This document shows, piece after piece, positions 1 through 7,628 of a DNA stretch of 13,093 nucleotides. The stretch spans positions 1-13,093 of the forward strand of contig JAPLKR010000003.1 in the NCBI GenBank assembly GCA_026387965.1. The letters are read 5' to 3'. A program made the position numbers and the translations under genes. Positions within the stretch are counted from its first letter, which is position 1; each line of letters opens with the position of its first letter. Under the pieces are notes generated by a model, which saw only the letters and a list, made by a program, of their open reading frames with translations, was not told the DNA's origin and ran no database searches. Origin of the DNA: Fusobacteriota bacterium. GTDB lineage: Bacteria > Fusobacteriota > Fusobacteriia > JAPLKR01.

Positions 1-8
1 AATCTATT

Positions 9-85
9 GCCGATATAGCTCAGCTGGCTAGAGCATACGGTTCATACCCGTAGGGTCAGAAGTTCGAATCTTCTTATCGGCACCA
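9..85 (+). tRNA. tRNA-Met (anticodon CAU)
   Basis: The acceptor strands GCCGATA and TATCGGC pair perfectly and are followed by discriminator A and an encoded CCA. The anticodon stem TACGG/CCGTA closes a 7-base loop with CAT at 43-45, and the T-arm holds TTCGAAT. The first pair is G-C, so it lacks the C1-A72 mismatch of initiator tRNA. It is either elongator Met or the lysidine-modified Ile(CAU) species, which I cannot separate by eye. It sits just upstream of 5S rRNA, so it is probably part of an rRNA operon. Confidence 0.95.
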
Positions 86-92
86 AATCATT

Positions 93-205
93 TGCTTAGT
101 GTGCATAGTAGCGAGGGTACACCCAGTAACATTCCGAACCTGGTAGTTAAGCTCGTTTACGCTTACGATACTGCGAAAGTGGGAAAATAAGTTCATGCTA
201 AGCAT
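93..205 (+). rRNA. rrf: 5S ribosomal RNA
   Basis: The terminal helix pairs TGCTTAG (93-99) with CTAAGCA (198-204). Inside are the conserved 5S segments CCGAACCTGG and GTTAAG, followed by the GCGAAAGTGGG region. The length of about 112 nt fits bacterial 5S. It follows a tRNA by only about 8 nt and is followed by a terminator, as at the 3' end of an rRNA operon whose 16S and 23S genes would lie left of the window. The exact ends are estimated from the helix. Confidence 0.92.
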
Positions 206-226
206 TTTTTTTATTGAAAAATTGAT

Positions 227-251
227 GAGTCCGTAAGGGACTCTTTTTTTT
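227..251 (+). terminator. Rho-independent terminator of the tRNA-5S unit
   Basis: GAGTCC (227-232), a 5-nt loop and GGACTC (238-243) form a perfect 6-bp stem followed directly by a run of eight T. It ends the rRNA/tRNA transcript before the promoter of the glutathione gene. Confidence 0.85.
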
Positions 252-269
252 GAATTGATAAATATTAAA

Positions 270-298
270 TGTACAATATGTTATTATTTTGATATGAT
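270..298 (+). promoter_or_regulatory. Candidate sigma70 promoter of the gshAB operon
   Basis: TGTACA (270-275) as -35 and TATGAT (293-298) as -10 are separated by 17 bp and lie between the 5S terminator and the ribosome site AAAGGAG of the glutathione gene. The -10 matches 5 of 6 and the -35 matches 4 of 6 consensus bases. Assigned by eye only. Confidence 0.45.
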
Positions 299-328
299 AT
301 AGTTATACGAATTTTAAAGGAGTATTGA

Positions 329-2431
329 ATGAACTTACTAAAAATAGTCACAGATAATAATCTAACAAAAATGTTTATTCAAGGTAATTTCGGATTAGAA
401 AAAGAGAACTTAAGAGTGACTAAAGAGGGAAATTTAGCCCTTTCAAAACACCCTGAAGTATTTGGAGATAAACAGAAAAACCCTTATATAACTACGGATT
501 TTTCTGAAAGTCAAATAGAGATGATCACACCAGTACGCCCATCTGTTGAACTTGCATATACGTGCTTAGAAAATATTCATAATTGCGTTCTTGAAAGACT
601 AGATGGAGAATATTTATGGTCTCAAAGTATTCCTCCGAAACTCCCATCGGAGGAGAGAATTCCAATTGCAGAATTTTCGGACAGCGTTGAAGGGAGAGCG
701 GCACGTGTTTATAGAGAAAAATTAGCTGAAAATGGTAAGGCCAAACAGTTAATCTCAGGAATTCATTATAATTTTTCTTTTTCTGATGAATTTATTTTGA
801 AATTATGGAAAGTAACGGAGTGTAAATTAGAGTATAAAGAATTCAAAAGTGATTTATATATGAAGCTTTCAAGAGGATTTTTGAAATATCGCTTTGTAAT
901 TATTTATCTTTTTGGGGCAAGTTTTGCCATGGATAAAAGTTTTGGACATAATAAGTGTGGACTTCCGAGTTTAGATGAAGATACCCTTTATTTTAAAGAT
1001 GCTACTTCATTTAGAAATGGACGATGCGGGTATAATAATAAAGAGAGTTTTAATGTTCATTATGATTCTTTAGAAAGTTATATTCAGGGTATAGAAAATG
1101 CTATTTCTGAGGGTAAAATTCAAGGACTTTCTGAATTTTATAGTCCTATTCGTCTTAAAACGAAAAATAGTAAGCCAACCATATCACTGCTTAAATCACA
1201 AGGTGTTGAGTATGTAGAAATTAGAACAATTGATTTGAATCCATTAAATAAAATAGGTCTTGAACTCAAAGATATTCAATTTTTACATTACTTTTTGCTT
1301 TTTTGCGTATGTCAAGATATTGAGCAAACAACAGATTCTTTAGGTAAGTGGGCTTATAATCATAATTTAGTGGCTGAGCAAGGTAGAAATCTTGATATTT
1401 TATTGAAAGATGATGCGGGTGAGAAAAGTCTAAAAGTCACGTTAAATAATTTCTTTGATAATTTTAAGGAATTTTTATTAAAATTAGAGTTATATGAAAA
1501 TGTTAAAGAAATCTATACATTTCAACAGGTTAAAGTTCTTAATACAGATAGGACTTATGTTGCAGTTTTAGAAAAATTAGTGAGAGAAAATGGATATATC
1601 ACTTCACAAATGAATATGCTTATAAAATTTCATGAAACTGCTCTCGTCACGGCCTATCAAATGGTTGGGTATGAGGATCTAGAGCTTTCAACTCAAATTT
1701 TATTGAAAGCAGCCATTGTTAAAGGAGTTAAATTTCATTTTTTAGATGAAGATAAAGCGATTGTGATAAAACCAAAATCCACTAATTTTGGAATTGGAAT
1801 ATCAATTTTAAGAGAAAACCATGATTTAGATGCTTTTAAAGAAGCGTTAATGATAGCTTTTTCTCACGACATTGCTGTACTAGTAGAAGAGTTTATACCC
1901 GGTGAAGAGTATCGGTTTCTGATTATTGATGGTAAAGTAGAAGGGGTATTAAATAGACGTGCAGCTAATGTACTTGGTGATGGTATTCATACGATAGCTG
2001 AACTTGTTTCTATCAAAAATCAAGATTACCTAAGAGGTGAAGGATATGTTCGGCCTTTAGAGAAAATTCAAATTGCTGAGATTGAACGAGCCCTTATAAA
2101 AGTTCAAGGTTACACCGAATTTGATATTGTACCCCAAAATATTACAGTTTTTTTAAGAAAAAATTCTAATATTAGTACGGGTGGAGATAGTATAGATGTC
2201 ACAGATATGGTAACTTCAAAGTTTAAGAAGTTAGCCCTTCTTGCAGCGAAATCTGTTTCAGCAAATGTGTGTGGAGTGGATATGCTAATTGATCGAATTG
2301 ATGATGAAACGAGCGATTATTCAGTTATTGAACTTAATTTTAATCCAGCTATTCACATTCATTGTTTTCCATATCAAGGTAAGAAAAGAAAAATTGGTGA
2401 TAAAATTATAGATTTACTTTTCAAAATATAA
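329..2431 (+). CDS. gshAB: Bifunctional glutamate-cysteine ligase / glutathione synthetase (GshAB/GshF type)
   Basis: A cytoplasmic enzyme that makes glutathione in two ATP-dependent steps: Glu + Cys to gamma-Glu-Cys, then addition of Gly. The N-terminal half (about residues 1-430) has glutamate-cysteine ligase signatures: FGLEKENLRV (21-30), TTDFSESQIEMITP (55-68), SGIHYNFSFS (143-152) and VEIRTIDLNP (296-305). The C-terminal half is an ATP-grasp domain with KPKSTNFGIGIS (481-492), EEFIPGEEYR (520-529), STGGD (616-620) and VIELNFNPAI (666-675). Its 700 residues are slightly shorter than the roughly 750 usual for GshF, but both catalytic halves look complete. The start is set by AAAGGAG (316-322), 6 nt upstream of the ATG. 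It is the first gene of an operon, and the next gene begins 11 nt after its stop. The fused form is known from Firmicutes and some other bacteria, in contrast to separate gshA and gshB. Confidence 0.95.
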   Translation: MNLLKIVTDNNLTKMFIQGNFGLEKENLRVTKEGNLALSKHPEVFGDKQKNPYITTDFSESQIEMITPVRPSVELAYTCLENIHNCVLERLDGEYLWSQSIPPKLPSEERIPIAEFSDSVEGRAARVYREKLAENGKAKQLISGIHYNFSFSDEFILKLWKVTECKLEYKEFKSDLYMKLSRGFLKYRFVIIYLFGASFAMDKSFGHNKCGLPSLDEDTLYFKDATSFRNGRCGYNNKESFNVHYDSLESYIQGIENAISEGKIQGLSEFYSPIRLKTKNSKPTISLLKSQGVEYVEIRTIDLNPLNKIGLELKDIQFLHYFLLFCVCQDIEQTTDSLGKWAYNHNLVAEQGRNLDILLKDDAGEKSLKVTLNNFFDNFKEFLLKLELYENVKEIYTFQQVKVLNTDRTYVAVLEKLVRENGYITSQMNMLIKFHETALVTAYQMVGYEDLELSTQILLKAAIVKGVKFHFLDEDKAIVIKPKSTNFGIGISILRENHDLDAFKEALMIAFSHDIAVLVEEFIPGEEYRFLIIDGKVEGVLNRRAANVLGDGIHTIAELVSIKNQDYLRGEGYVRPLEKIQIAEIERALIKVQGYTEFDIVPQNITVFLRKNSNISTGGDSIDVTDMVTSKFKKLALLAAKSVSANVCGVDMLIDRIDDETSDYSVIELNFNPAIHIHCFPYQGKKRKIGDKIIDLLFKI

Positions 2432-2442
2432 AAGGATGTCAT

Positions 2443-3585
2443 ATGAAACTTTTCAATATTGTAGCAACCACAACCATAGGGTTGGAGTCTTGTGTTAAGA
2501 TAGAGCTAAAAAATCTTGGCATTGAAAATGTAAGAGTTGAGAACGGGTATTTAGAGTATGAAGGTACAGCTGAAACAGTGATTAAAAGTAATATTTATCT
2601 GCGTTGTGCTGATAGAGTATATGTTAAAATGGGAGAGTTTAAAGCCTTTACATTTGATGAGCTTTTTGAAGGTACTAAAGCGATTATGTGGGAAGAGTTA
2701 CTTCCGGTTACGGCTAATTTTCCAATTTCTTGGGTAAGTAGCGTTAAATCAAAACTTTTGTCAAAATCTGATTGCCAAAGAATCGTAAAAAAAGCGATTG
2801 TTGAGAGACTTAGAAACGTATACAAAGTTGATGAGATTCCTGAAACACATAGTAAGTATGCAATTAAGGTTCAGTTAGAGAAAGACCTTGCTACGATTCT
2901 TATAGATACAAGTGGAGAAGCACTTCATAAACGTGGGTATAGAAAAAAACATTTAGAAGCACCATTGAAGGAGACCTTAGCCGCTGGAATGATCATGCTT
3001 TCTTCATGGCGTGGAGATAGGTTCAATTTTATCGATCCAATGTGTGGAACAGGGACGATTCCTATTGAAGCGGCTATGATCGCTAAAAATATTGCACCAG
3101 GTGCTAATCGTAAGTTTATTTCAGAAGAGTGGTGTAGCTTGAAGAAAGAGTTGTGGTTAAAAGTGCGTGATGAGGCTTTTTCTGGCGAAAAAGAGTCTAT
3201 TATAATTAAAATCTTTGGTTCAGATTCGGATAAAAAAGCTATTGAAATTGCAAAAGAAAACGCAATTGAAGCTGGTGTAGAGGAGTGTATTATTTTTGAA
3301 GTAAAAAACTTTACAGAACTCGAAAAATCTGATGAGAGAAATGTGATTGTCACCAATCCTCCTTATGGTGAGAGACTTATGCAAGATGTAGAAGTAGAAG
3401 CGCTTTACTACCAGCTTGGAAAATGTTTAAAGGCTAATCATCCAGAGAGTAGTTGGCATATCATCACATCCTATGAAGCTTTTGAGAGCGCATTTTCAAA
3501 AAAGGCTGAAAAAAACAGAAAGTTGTATAATGGTGGTTTAAGATGTTATCTTTACCATTATCAAAATAGCAAAAAAAAATTATAG
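2443..3585 (+). CDS. THUMP-domain class I SAM-dependent RNA methyltransferase (RlmL N-half/YpsC-like)
   Basis: A probable rRNA guanine-N2 methyltransferase. Residues about 1-160 have the N-terminal ferredoxin-like plus THUMP arrangement that grips RNA, followed by the family linker LHKRGYR (161-167). The Rossmann methyltransferase domain has the SAM-binding motif DPMCGTGTIPIEAA (198-211) and the catalytic N-P-P-Y motif NPPYGERL (305-312). A length of 380 residues is normal for the stand-alone family; E. coli RlmL is longer because a second methyltransferase is fused to it. By homology the target would be the 23S rRNA m2G site (E. coli G2445), but the sequence alone does not prove the target. 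AAGGATG lies just upstream of the ATG, and the gene follows gshAB by 11 nt, so the two are co-transcribed. Confidence 0.88.
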   Translation: MKLFNIVATTTIGLESCVKIELKNLGIENVRVENGYLEYEGTAETVIKSNIYLRCADRVYVKMGEFKAFTFDELFEGTKAIMWEELLPVTANFPISWVSSVKSKLLSKSDCQRIVKKAIVERLRNVYKVDEIPETHSKYAIKVQLEKDLATILIDTSGEALHKRGYRKKHLEAPLKETLAAGMIMLSSWRGDRFNFIDPMCGTGTIPIEAAMIAKNIAPGANRKFISEEWCSLKKELWLKVRDEAFSGEKESIIIKIFGSDSDKKAIEIAKENAIEAGVEECIIFEVKNFTELEKSDERNVIVTNPPYGERLMQDVEVEALYYQLGKCLKANHPESSWHIITSYEAFESAFSKKAEKNRKLYNGGLRCYLYHYQNSKKKL

Positions 3586-3619
3586 AGTAGAAGATTACTC
3601 TAAAAAAGGAAGGTACAAA

Positions 3620-4471
3620 ATGATAGAAGTAGGAAAAAACAAGGTAATGAAAATCAACAATTTGAGTAAAATTGGAGTATATCTCGATGCAGAAACAGGA
3701 GATGCATTAGATAATATATTGCTTCCAAACAATCAAATTTTAGGTAAAAATTTTGTTGTAGGCCAAGAAATTGAGGTTTTTATTTACAGGGATTCTTCAG
3801 ATAGACTTATTGCGACATTAAAGGAGCCAAAATTAAAAGTTGGCGAAATAGGTAAGTTGAAAGTTGTTGATAAAGCTGAAATTGGATACTTTTTAGATCT
3901 AGGCCTAGAACGAGATCTATTTATGCCTAAAAAGGAAGCTGAAAAAGGTACTTTGATCGGTCAAGAGTATTTAGTTTACATGTATGTTGATAAAAGTGAT
4001 CGATTATGTGCTACAATGAAGATACATAAGTTATTGAATTCTACTGAGAAATTTAATGTTGGTGAGCTTGTAAAAGGAACAGTGTATCAGCTTGAAGAGA
4101 AACTTGGAGCATTTATTGCAGTAGAGAATCAATTTTATGGAAAAGTAGCAAAAGAGCTTATTTTTACTACGCTTGAACTTGGCAAAGAGTATGATTTTTA
4201 CGTTACCCGTATTACGGAAGATTTTAAATTAGATCTTTCATTTGGTAAACTAAAATTAGATCAACAAGCAGATGATTGGCAAAAATTATTAAACCATTTG
4301 AAAGAACACGGTGGAGTACTTGATGAGAGTTTAGAAGCTGATGACATTCGTGAAAAATATCAAATGAGTAAAAAGGCCTTTAAACGTGCCATTGGGATAT
4401 TGTTCAAGATGCGCCGTGTAACCCGTACCGATAAAGGATTTGTTGTAAATGAGCACAAAGGAAAACAATAA
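3620..4471 (+). CDS. cvfB: CvfB-family S1 RNA-binding protein
   Basis: A cytoplasmic RNA-binding protein of the CvfB/YitL family, linked in Staphylococcus to control of virulence gene expression. The 283 residues show three consecutive S1-like beta-barrels (about 5-66, 70-135 and 146-210). The first two share the pattern VGxE(I/Y), (V/I)YxDxSDRL, AT(L/M)K. A C-terminal winged-helix segment follows (about 215-283), ending in the family-like stretch REKYQMSKKAFKRAIG and then TDKGF. AAGGAAGG lies 7 nt before the ATG, supporting the start. It follows the methyltransferase by 34 nt and is followed 18 nt later by a tiny basic gene, so it belongs to the same operon. Its role in this organism is not shown by the sequence; it may influence translation or RNA turnover. 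Confidence 0.9.
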   Translation: MIEVGKNKVMKINNLSKIGVYLDAETGDALDNILLPNNQILGKNFVVGQEIEVFIYRDSSDRLIATLKEPKLKVGEIGKLKVVDKAEIGYFLDLGLERDLFMPKKEAEKGTLIGQEYLVYMYVDKSDRLCATMKIHKLLNSTEKFNVGELVKGTVYQLEEKLGAFIAVENQFYGKVAKELIFTTLELGKEYDFYVTRITEDFKLDLSFGKLKLDQQADDWQKLLNHLKEHGGVLDESLEADDIREKYQMSKKAFKRAIGILFKMRRVTRTDKGFVVNEHKGKQ

Positions 4472-4489
4472 AATTTAAAGGAGAATGAA

Positions 4490-4606
4490 ATGACTAAACC
4501 ACAGCTTCCCCCACAGGGAAAAAAACCTATGCAAGTCGGAAATTCAACGAAACCTACAGCAGTGCCGGCAATGAAAAAAATTGTTACAAGAGTAAAAAAA
4601 CCTTAA
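4490..4606 (+). CDS. Small basic Pro/Lys-rich protein, function unknown (38 aa)
   Basis: A 38-codon frame beginning MTKPQLPPQGKK and ending RVKKP, with AAAGGAG 7 nt before the ATG. It has 7 Pro, 8 Lys, 1 Arg and no Asp or Glu, so it is strongly cationic and probably unstructured. It follows cvfB by 18 nt and sits just before the operon terminator, which supports real expression as the last cistron. It has no signal peptide or membrane segment. Possible roles such as RNA or ribosome binding fit its charge and its RNA-related neighbours, but that is only inference. I do not recognise a family. Confidence 0.6.
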   Translation: MTKPQLPPQGKKPMQVGNSTKPTAVPAMKKIVTRVKKP

Positions 4607-4662
4607 TGTTAAATTAAAGGTTTTGAAGATCTTGAATCACGAATATTATTTAATTGAAATAA

Positions 4663-4698
4663 TACAAAAGAAACTCCTGCAAAGGAGTTTCTTTTGTA
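4663..4698 (+). terminator. Rho-independent terminator of the gshAB-cvfB operon
   Basis: A 16-bp perfect stem pairs TACAAAAGAAACTCCT (4663-4678) with AGGAGTTTCTTTTGTA (4683-4698) around a GCAA tetraloop. The GC-rich core is followed by a T-rich descending arm. The symmetric A/T arms mean it could act in both directions. Confidence 0.8.
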
Positions 4699-4699
4699 A

Positions 4700-5180
4700 A
4701 ATGAGCATTATCTGATTTTTTTATTTTGATTAAAATTTAAAGAAAAAATGTGTGGCAAATAATATTCTGATTGCATTCATAGAAATACTGTAATGTATTC
4801 GACAACTTTTGCGCAAAAAGTTATAAGTATTTCAGTAATAAGTAATAGTAAAGAAAAGTAATTATTATTGAAACTTGCTTGGAGAGTATTACTCAAAATG
4901 AGATATATTTTCTGCGTTACTTAAATTTATTTGAAGATAAGACTATAGTGACGGCTGTTCTTGAACCAAAACAAAAATCAATGTTTCAAGAGTGTTGGAA
5001 TGCGATAAATAAAAACTACAATTAATGTGAATCATAATTATTGCTTTTGAAAAGCACGTTAAAATAGGATGTTAACGATTAAAATTAAATACATTTATAA
5101 ATAAAATCACTTGGGTTTCAAATGAATGATGTATAATATATGTAAATTTATATATACTATTTGAAATGGAGGTGAAAGAG
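4700..5180. other. Intergenic region without a convincing intact gene
   Basis: Nearly 500 nt of very AT-rich DNA after the operon terminator. It holds a nested dyad (4782-4833): GAAATACT pairs with AGTATTTC around an inner AACTTTT/AAAAGTT palindrome with a GCGC centre. It also holds one open stretch (4858-5025) described separately. I see no tRNA, rRNA or mobile-element end. A possible promoter for the 55-codon gene lies near its right edge (TATAAT at 5132-5137). Confidence 0.5.
4858..5025 (+). pseudogene. Possible decayed gene fragment without a start codon
   Basis: One frame stays open for about 55 codons to a TAA at 5023. It reads as plausible protein with segments such as NEIYFLRYLNLFED and AVLEPKQKSMFQECW. 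No ATG or ribosome site precedes it in frame, so it looks like the 3' end of a lost gene rather than a working one. I do not recognise the family. It could also be chance, because the region is short. Confidence 0.25.
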
Positions 5181-5348
5181 ATGCCGGAGTATAGTTATGA
5201 AGATTTCTTTCAGACACTTCCTGAAGATGGCAGTAAAAAAGTTGTCAAGGAGAAGATTTGTTTGATAGATAAAATAGGGCATATATTTGCAATACTTGAA
5301 AATTGCGTTGTAAGTAGGAAAAATGGGTATATTTTTGTAGAAAGATAG
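5181..5348 (+). CDS. Hypothetical small protein (55 aa)
   Basis: A short stand-alone gene starting MPEYSYEDFFQTLP and ending NGYIFVER. I chose the ATG at 5181 because GGAGGTGA lies about 6 nt upstream. An ATG 15 nt earlier is in frame but overlaps that ribosome site. A TATAAT at 5132-5137 could be its -10, with a weak TTGGGT at 5111-5116. The protein is soluble-looking and mixed-charge, with two Cys and no signal peptide or transmembrane helix. A T-rich hairpin follows the stop. No family is recognised and no neighbour suggests a role, so it may be an orphan or a remnant. Confidence 0.5.
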   Translation: MPEYSYEDFFQTLPEDGSKKVVKEKICLIDKIGHIFAILENCVVSRKNGYIFVER

Positions 5349-5354
5349 CGAAAG

Positions 5355-5389
5355 AAGCTTCTCGAGAATTTGGAAAGCTTTTTTTTTAT
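5355..5389 (+). terminator. Probable terminator after the 55-codon gene
   Basis: AAGCTT at 5355-5360 and 5375-5380 can pair around a 14-nt loop that itself contains the palindrome TTCTCGAGAA. The second arm runs straight into a T stretch. The stem is short, so this is a moderate call. Confidence 0.4.
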
Positions 5390-5792
5390 TAGAAAATCTT
5401 GACTTTAATAGGGAAAATACCATTAATATTAATAAATATCATTAAAAGTGCAAAATAACTAATAAATATAAATTAAAGTTGGTTGGATTGTTTTCGCATT
5501 ATTTTGACGAGTATATTGGAGTTTTGACCGAGTAATAGTGCGACCTGCATTTCAGCAAACACAAGTCAAAATGATTCAGAATTGGCTTATAATGAGTTTA
5601 ATAATAATCTAAAATATAGAAAAGATATTAAAAAATTTTAAAAATATAATAATGGCGCTAAATAGAGGGTAGCCAACAAAAGAAAAAGATTGAAAACACA
5701 AGAAGAACTATCAAATATGGTATAAATGAGTGCGCGGAAAAGAGGCGAAAAAGGCGAAAAAGCGAGCACTTTAAAAATTTAGGAGTCCCAAA
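5390..5792. other. Non-coding, possibly degraded DNA leading into IS wreckage
   Basis: About 400 nt with no gene I can support. A short open stretch (5528-5641, about 37 codons, no start codon) may be debris. The last 65 nt probably belong to the left end of the IS1182-like element: TATAAA at 5721-5726, AGTGC at 5729-5733 pairing with GCACT at 5766-5770, and a short tandem of GGCGAAAAA units at 5743-5760 between them. Confidence 0.4.
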
Positions 5793-6449
5793 ATGTACAA
5801 TCATATAGAAAATCAGTTGAGTCTAGATGAATTTGACTATCCCATCGGAAAACTTAAGGCGGATAATAGATGGATAGTTTTATCCAAGTTAATCCCATGG
5901 GAAGCAATAGAAAAAAAGTATAGAGAACATTTTGGAAAAAAAGGCAATGTTGCAGAGTCGTCTCGAATAGCTTTAGGTAGTTTAATCATAAAACGATATA
6001 CAATTGTAGTGATGAAGATGTAATTCTTCATGTAGAAGAAAATCCATACTTGCAATATTTTTTAGGGATGAAAAAGTCTGAAATAAACACGTGCCCGTTT
6101 TCAAAGCAGAGTATGAGTGAATTCAGAAAAGTTTCAGCGGTTAAATGCAATCAATGGGATTATTATAGAAAAAGTTCATCCCATTGAAGAGAAAAAAACG
6201 AAAACAAAAAATAGTGGAGAATTAGTGATAGATGCAACGTGTATACCAGCAGATATAACGTATCCCCAAGATACAAAGCTTCTAAATCGCTGTAGAGAAG
6301 AAACAGAAAAAATCATCGATGAAGTGTGCAAGACGAATAAAATCAAGAAGCCAAGAATGAAGAGATAGCTAGCACGACGAGACTATTTGAAATTCTCAAA
6401 AAGCAAAAAACAAGGAGCGAAGCAAACTCGTAAGGCGCTAAAGTGGATA
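5793..6449 (+). pseudogene. IS1182-like (IS5-related) transposase, frameshifted and truncated
   Basis: The N-terminal part of a transposase of the IS1182 type, which would cut and paste its own element. The first frame carries NRWIVLSKLIPWEAIEKKY and later GSLIIKRY. Reading then shifts at about 5990-6000 into another frame with VEENPYLQYFLGM, and shifts again near 6110-6130 into a frame with GELVIDATCIPADITYP and LLNRCREETEKIIDEVC. An in-frame TAG at 6366 interrupts it before a basic segment (RRDYLKFSKSKKQGAKQTRKAL). The rest of the gene, including the C-terminal catalytic part, is missing where the IS150-like element begins. AGGAG precedes the original ATG. At least two frameshifts plus a stop and a truncation make it dead. 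Confidence 0.85.
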
Positions 6450-6463
6450 GGTTATACTAAACT

Positions 6464-6491
6464 GGACAGGAAATAAAAGACATCCTATAAT
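6464..6491 (+). promoter_or_regulatory. Transposase promoter inside the IS left end
   Basis: TGGACA (6464-6469) and TATAAT (6486-6491) are spaced by 16 bp. The -35 box is part of the terminal inverted repeat, so transposase binding to the end could repress it. The -10 is perfect and the -35 matches 5 of 6 bases. Confidence 0.55.
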
Positions 6492-6526
6492 ATTAAGAAG
6501 AGAAAAAAGTAGGAGGATGTTTGGAA

Positions 6527-6805
6527 ATGAAAAATAAAAAATATACAAAAGAATTTAAAGCTCAAATAGTAGCGTTGTATCAAAGTGGAAAAACGCCAGG
6601 AGACATCGTGAGAGAATATGAATTAAGTAGTCACTCTCTGATATCCACATGGGTAAAGCAATTTGAAACCAGTGGAAAATTTACAGTAGCAGATAATCGG
6701 AGTATCCTGGAAAAAGAGCTAATAGAGCTCAAAAAGCGCAATAAGCAATTAGAAATGGAAAATGACATACTAAAGCAAGCAGCGCTGATAATGGGACGAA
6801 AATAA
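6527..6805 (+). CDS. IS3-family transposase OrfA (helix-turn-helix subunit)
   Basis: The DNA-binding part of an IS3-family transposase. Residues about 5-50 form the HTH_Tnp_1 fold (YTKEFKAQIVALYQSG, then a second helix pair ending in STWVKQFE). Residues about 60-85 are a leucine-zipper-like coiled coil (KELIELKKRNKQLEMENDIL) that lets OrfA and the OrfAB fusion dimerise. I place the start at the ATG 6527, 10 nt after AGGAGG (6511-6516). A TTG at 6521 in the same frame is the alternative. The stop at 6803 lies 41 nt before the first ATG of orfB, which is in the -1 frame. An A-run (6799-6802) just before the stop could allow the programmed -1 shift used by this family, though it is short. Confidence 0.85.
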   Translation: MKNKKYTKEFKAQIVALYQSGKTPGDIVREYELSSHSLISTWVKQFETSGKFTVADNRSILEKELIELKKRNKQLEMENDILKQAALIMGRK

Positions 6806-6846
6806 AGCTTATACGATACAACAGTGAGAAATATTCGATATCAGCA

Positions 6847-7605
6847 ATGTGCAAATTATTAAACATCCCAAGGAACAGCTATTACTATGAAAGTAATAGA
6901 GAAGTAAGAGATGAAACCGAGTTAGAAAAATTAATAATAGTAAGCTTTAAAAACAGCAGAAACAACTATGGTACACGAAAAATCAAGCAAGAAATGAAGA
7001 ATTTAGGGCATCAGGTATCAAGACGTAGAATAGGCCGCATCATTAGAGAATTAGGATTAATTTCAAACTATACAAAAGCACATTACAAAGTAAAGAAAGC
7101 AAAATGTAATGAAGAATGCGTTGAAAACATAGTAAATCGTGAGTTTTCTGAACGTAAAGAATACGATGTAGCAATCAGTGATTTAACCTACGTACGAGTG
7201 GGTGGAAAGTGGCATTACATCTGTTTAATTGTAGATTTATTCAATAGAGAAATAATAGGGTATAGTGTAGGTCCACATAAAGATGCAGCATTGGTATTAG
7301 AAGCGTTTAGAAGTATTAAAGTATCGTTGAAGAAAATAACAATATTCCACACCGATAGAGGAAGTGAATTTAAAAATGAAGCAATTGACACACTTCTTAA
7401 AACTTTCGAAATAACAAGATCTCTCAGTGCAAAAGGAACACCATATGACAATGAAAAAGAATTTGTTTATCAGAAACAGTTCAACAGTTTAAATGAACTC
7501 AGAATTCTTTTAGCAGATTATGTGCATTGGCATAATTTTATTAGATTACATGGTTCCATTGGTTATATGCCGCCTGAAAAATATCGGTTAGTTTCGTCTT
7601 TTTGA
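6847..7605 (+). CDS. IS3-family (IS150-like) transposase OrfB, catalytic Glu region deleted
   Basis: The integrase-type catalytic subunit of the IS. The N-terminal helix-turn-helix region reads CKLLNIPRNSYYYES, followed by NYGTRKIKQEM. The DDE core has the first Asp in ISDLTYVRVGGKWHYICLIVD and the second in HTDRGSEF. After GTPYDN the sequence jumps directly to EKEFVYQKQFNSLNELR. In this family a segment like AVAEATYKIFKTEF normally stands there and supplies the third catalytic Glu, so roughly ten residues are missing without loss of frame. The protein is therefore probably inactive. In the native arrangement it is translated by -1 frameshifting from orfA, and the frame is open upstream of this ATG to around 6793. 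Confidence 0.8.
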   Translation: MCKLLNIPRNSYYYESNREVRDETELEKLIIVSFKNSRNNYGTRKIKQEMKNLGHQVSRRRIGRIIRELGLISNYTKAHYKVKKAKCNEECVENIVNREFSERKEYDVAISDLTYVRVGGKWHYICLIVDLFNREIIGYSVGPHKDAALVLEAFRSIKVSLKKITIFHTDRGSEFKNEAIDTLLKTFEITRSLSAKGTPYDNEKEFVYQKQFNSLNELRILLADYVHWHNFIRLHGSIGYMPPEKYRLVSSF

Positions 7606-7628
7606 TTTTGTCCAAATAACTGTTGACA

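Larger units (their letters stand above)
6450..7628 (+). mobile_element. IS3-family (IS150-like) insertion sequence, probably defective
   Basis: An element of about 1.18 kb with overlapping-frame orfA and orfB. Imperfect terminal inverted repeats place TGGACA at 6464-6469 and TGTCCA at 7609-7614. Extended to 20 nt (6450-6469 against 7609-7628) they match at 11 positions, including the last six. The outer ends are therefore approximate. It lies between the IS1182-like remnant and a second IS3-type remnant. The flanks show no shared target duplication that I can see, which suggests rearrangement after insertion. Confidence 0.75.

Noticed and set aside
9-85. Initiator tRNA-fMet
   Set aside because: The first acceptor pair is G-C and the anticodon stem lacks the three consecutive G-C pairs of initiators.
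2595-3356. Minus-strand open frames inside the methyltransferase gene
   Set aside because: They overlap a gene with clear family motifs, have no ribosome sites or recognisable domains, and are shadows.
3583-3602. Hairpin TAGAGTA/TACTCTA after the methyltransferase as a terminator
   Set aside because: The stem is only 7 weak base pairs and is followed by an A-run, not T. The next gene is close behind with a good ribosome site, so the operon probably continues.
5157-5423. Minus-strand 88-codon frame over the 55-codon gene
   Set aside because: It runs through the T-rich hairpin and has no ribosome site; composition is that of random AT-rich DNA.
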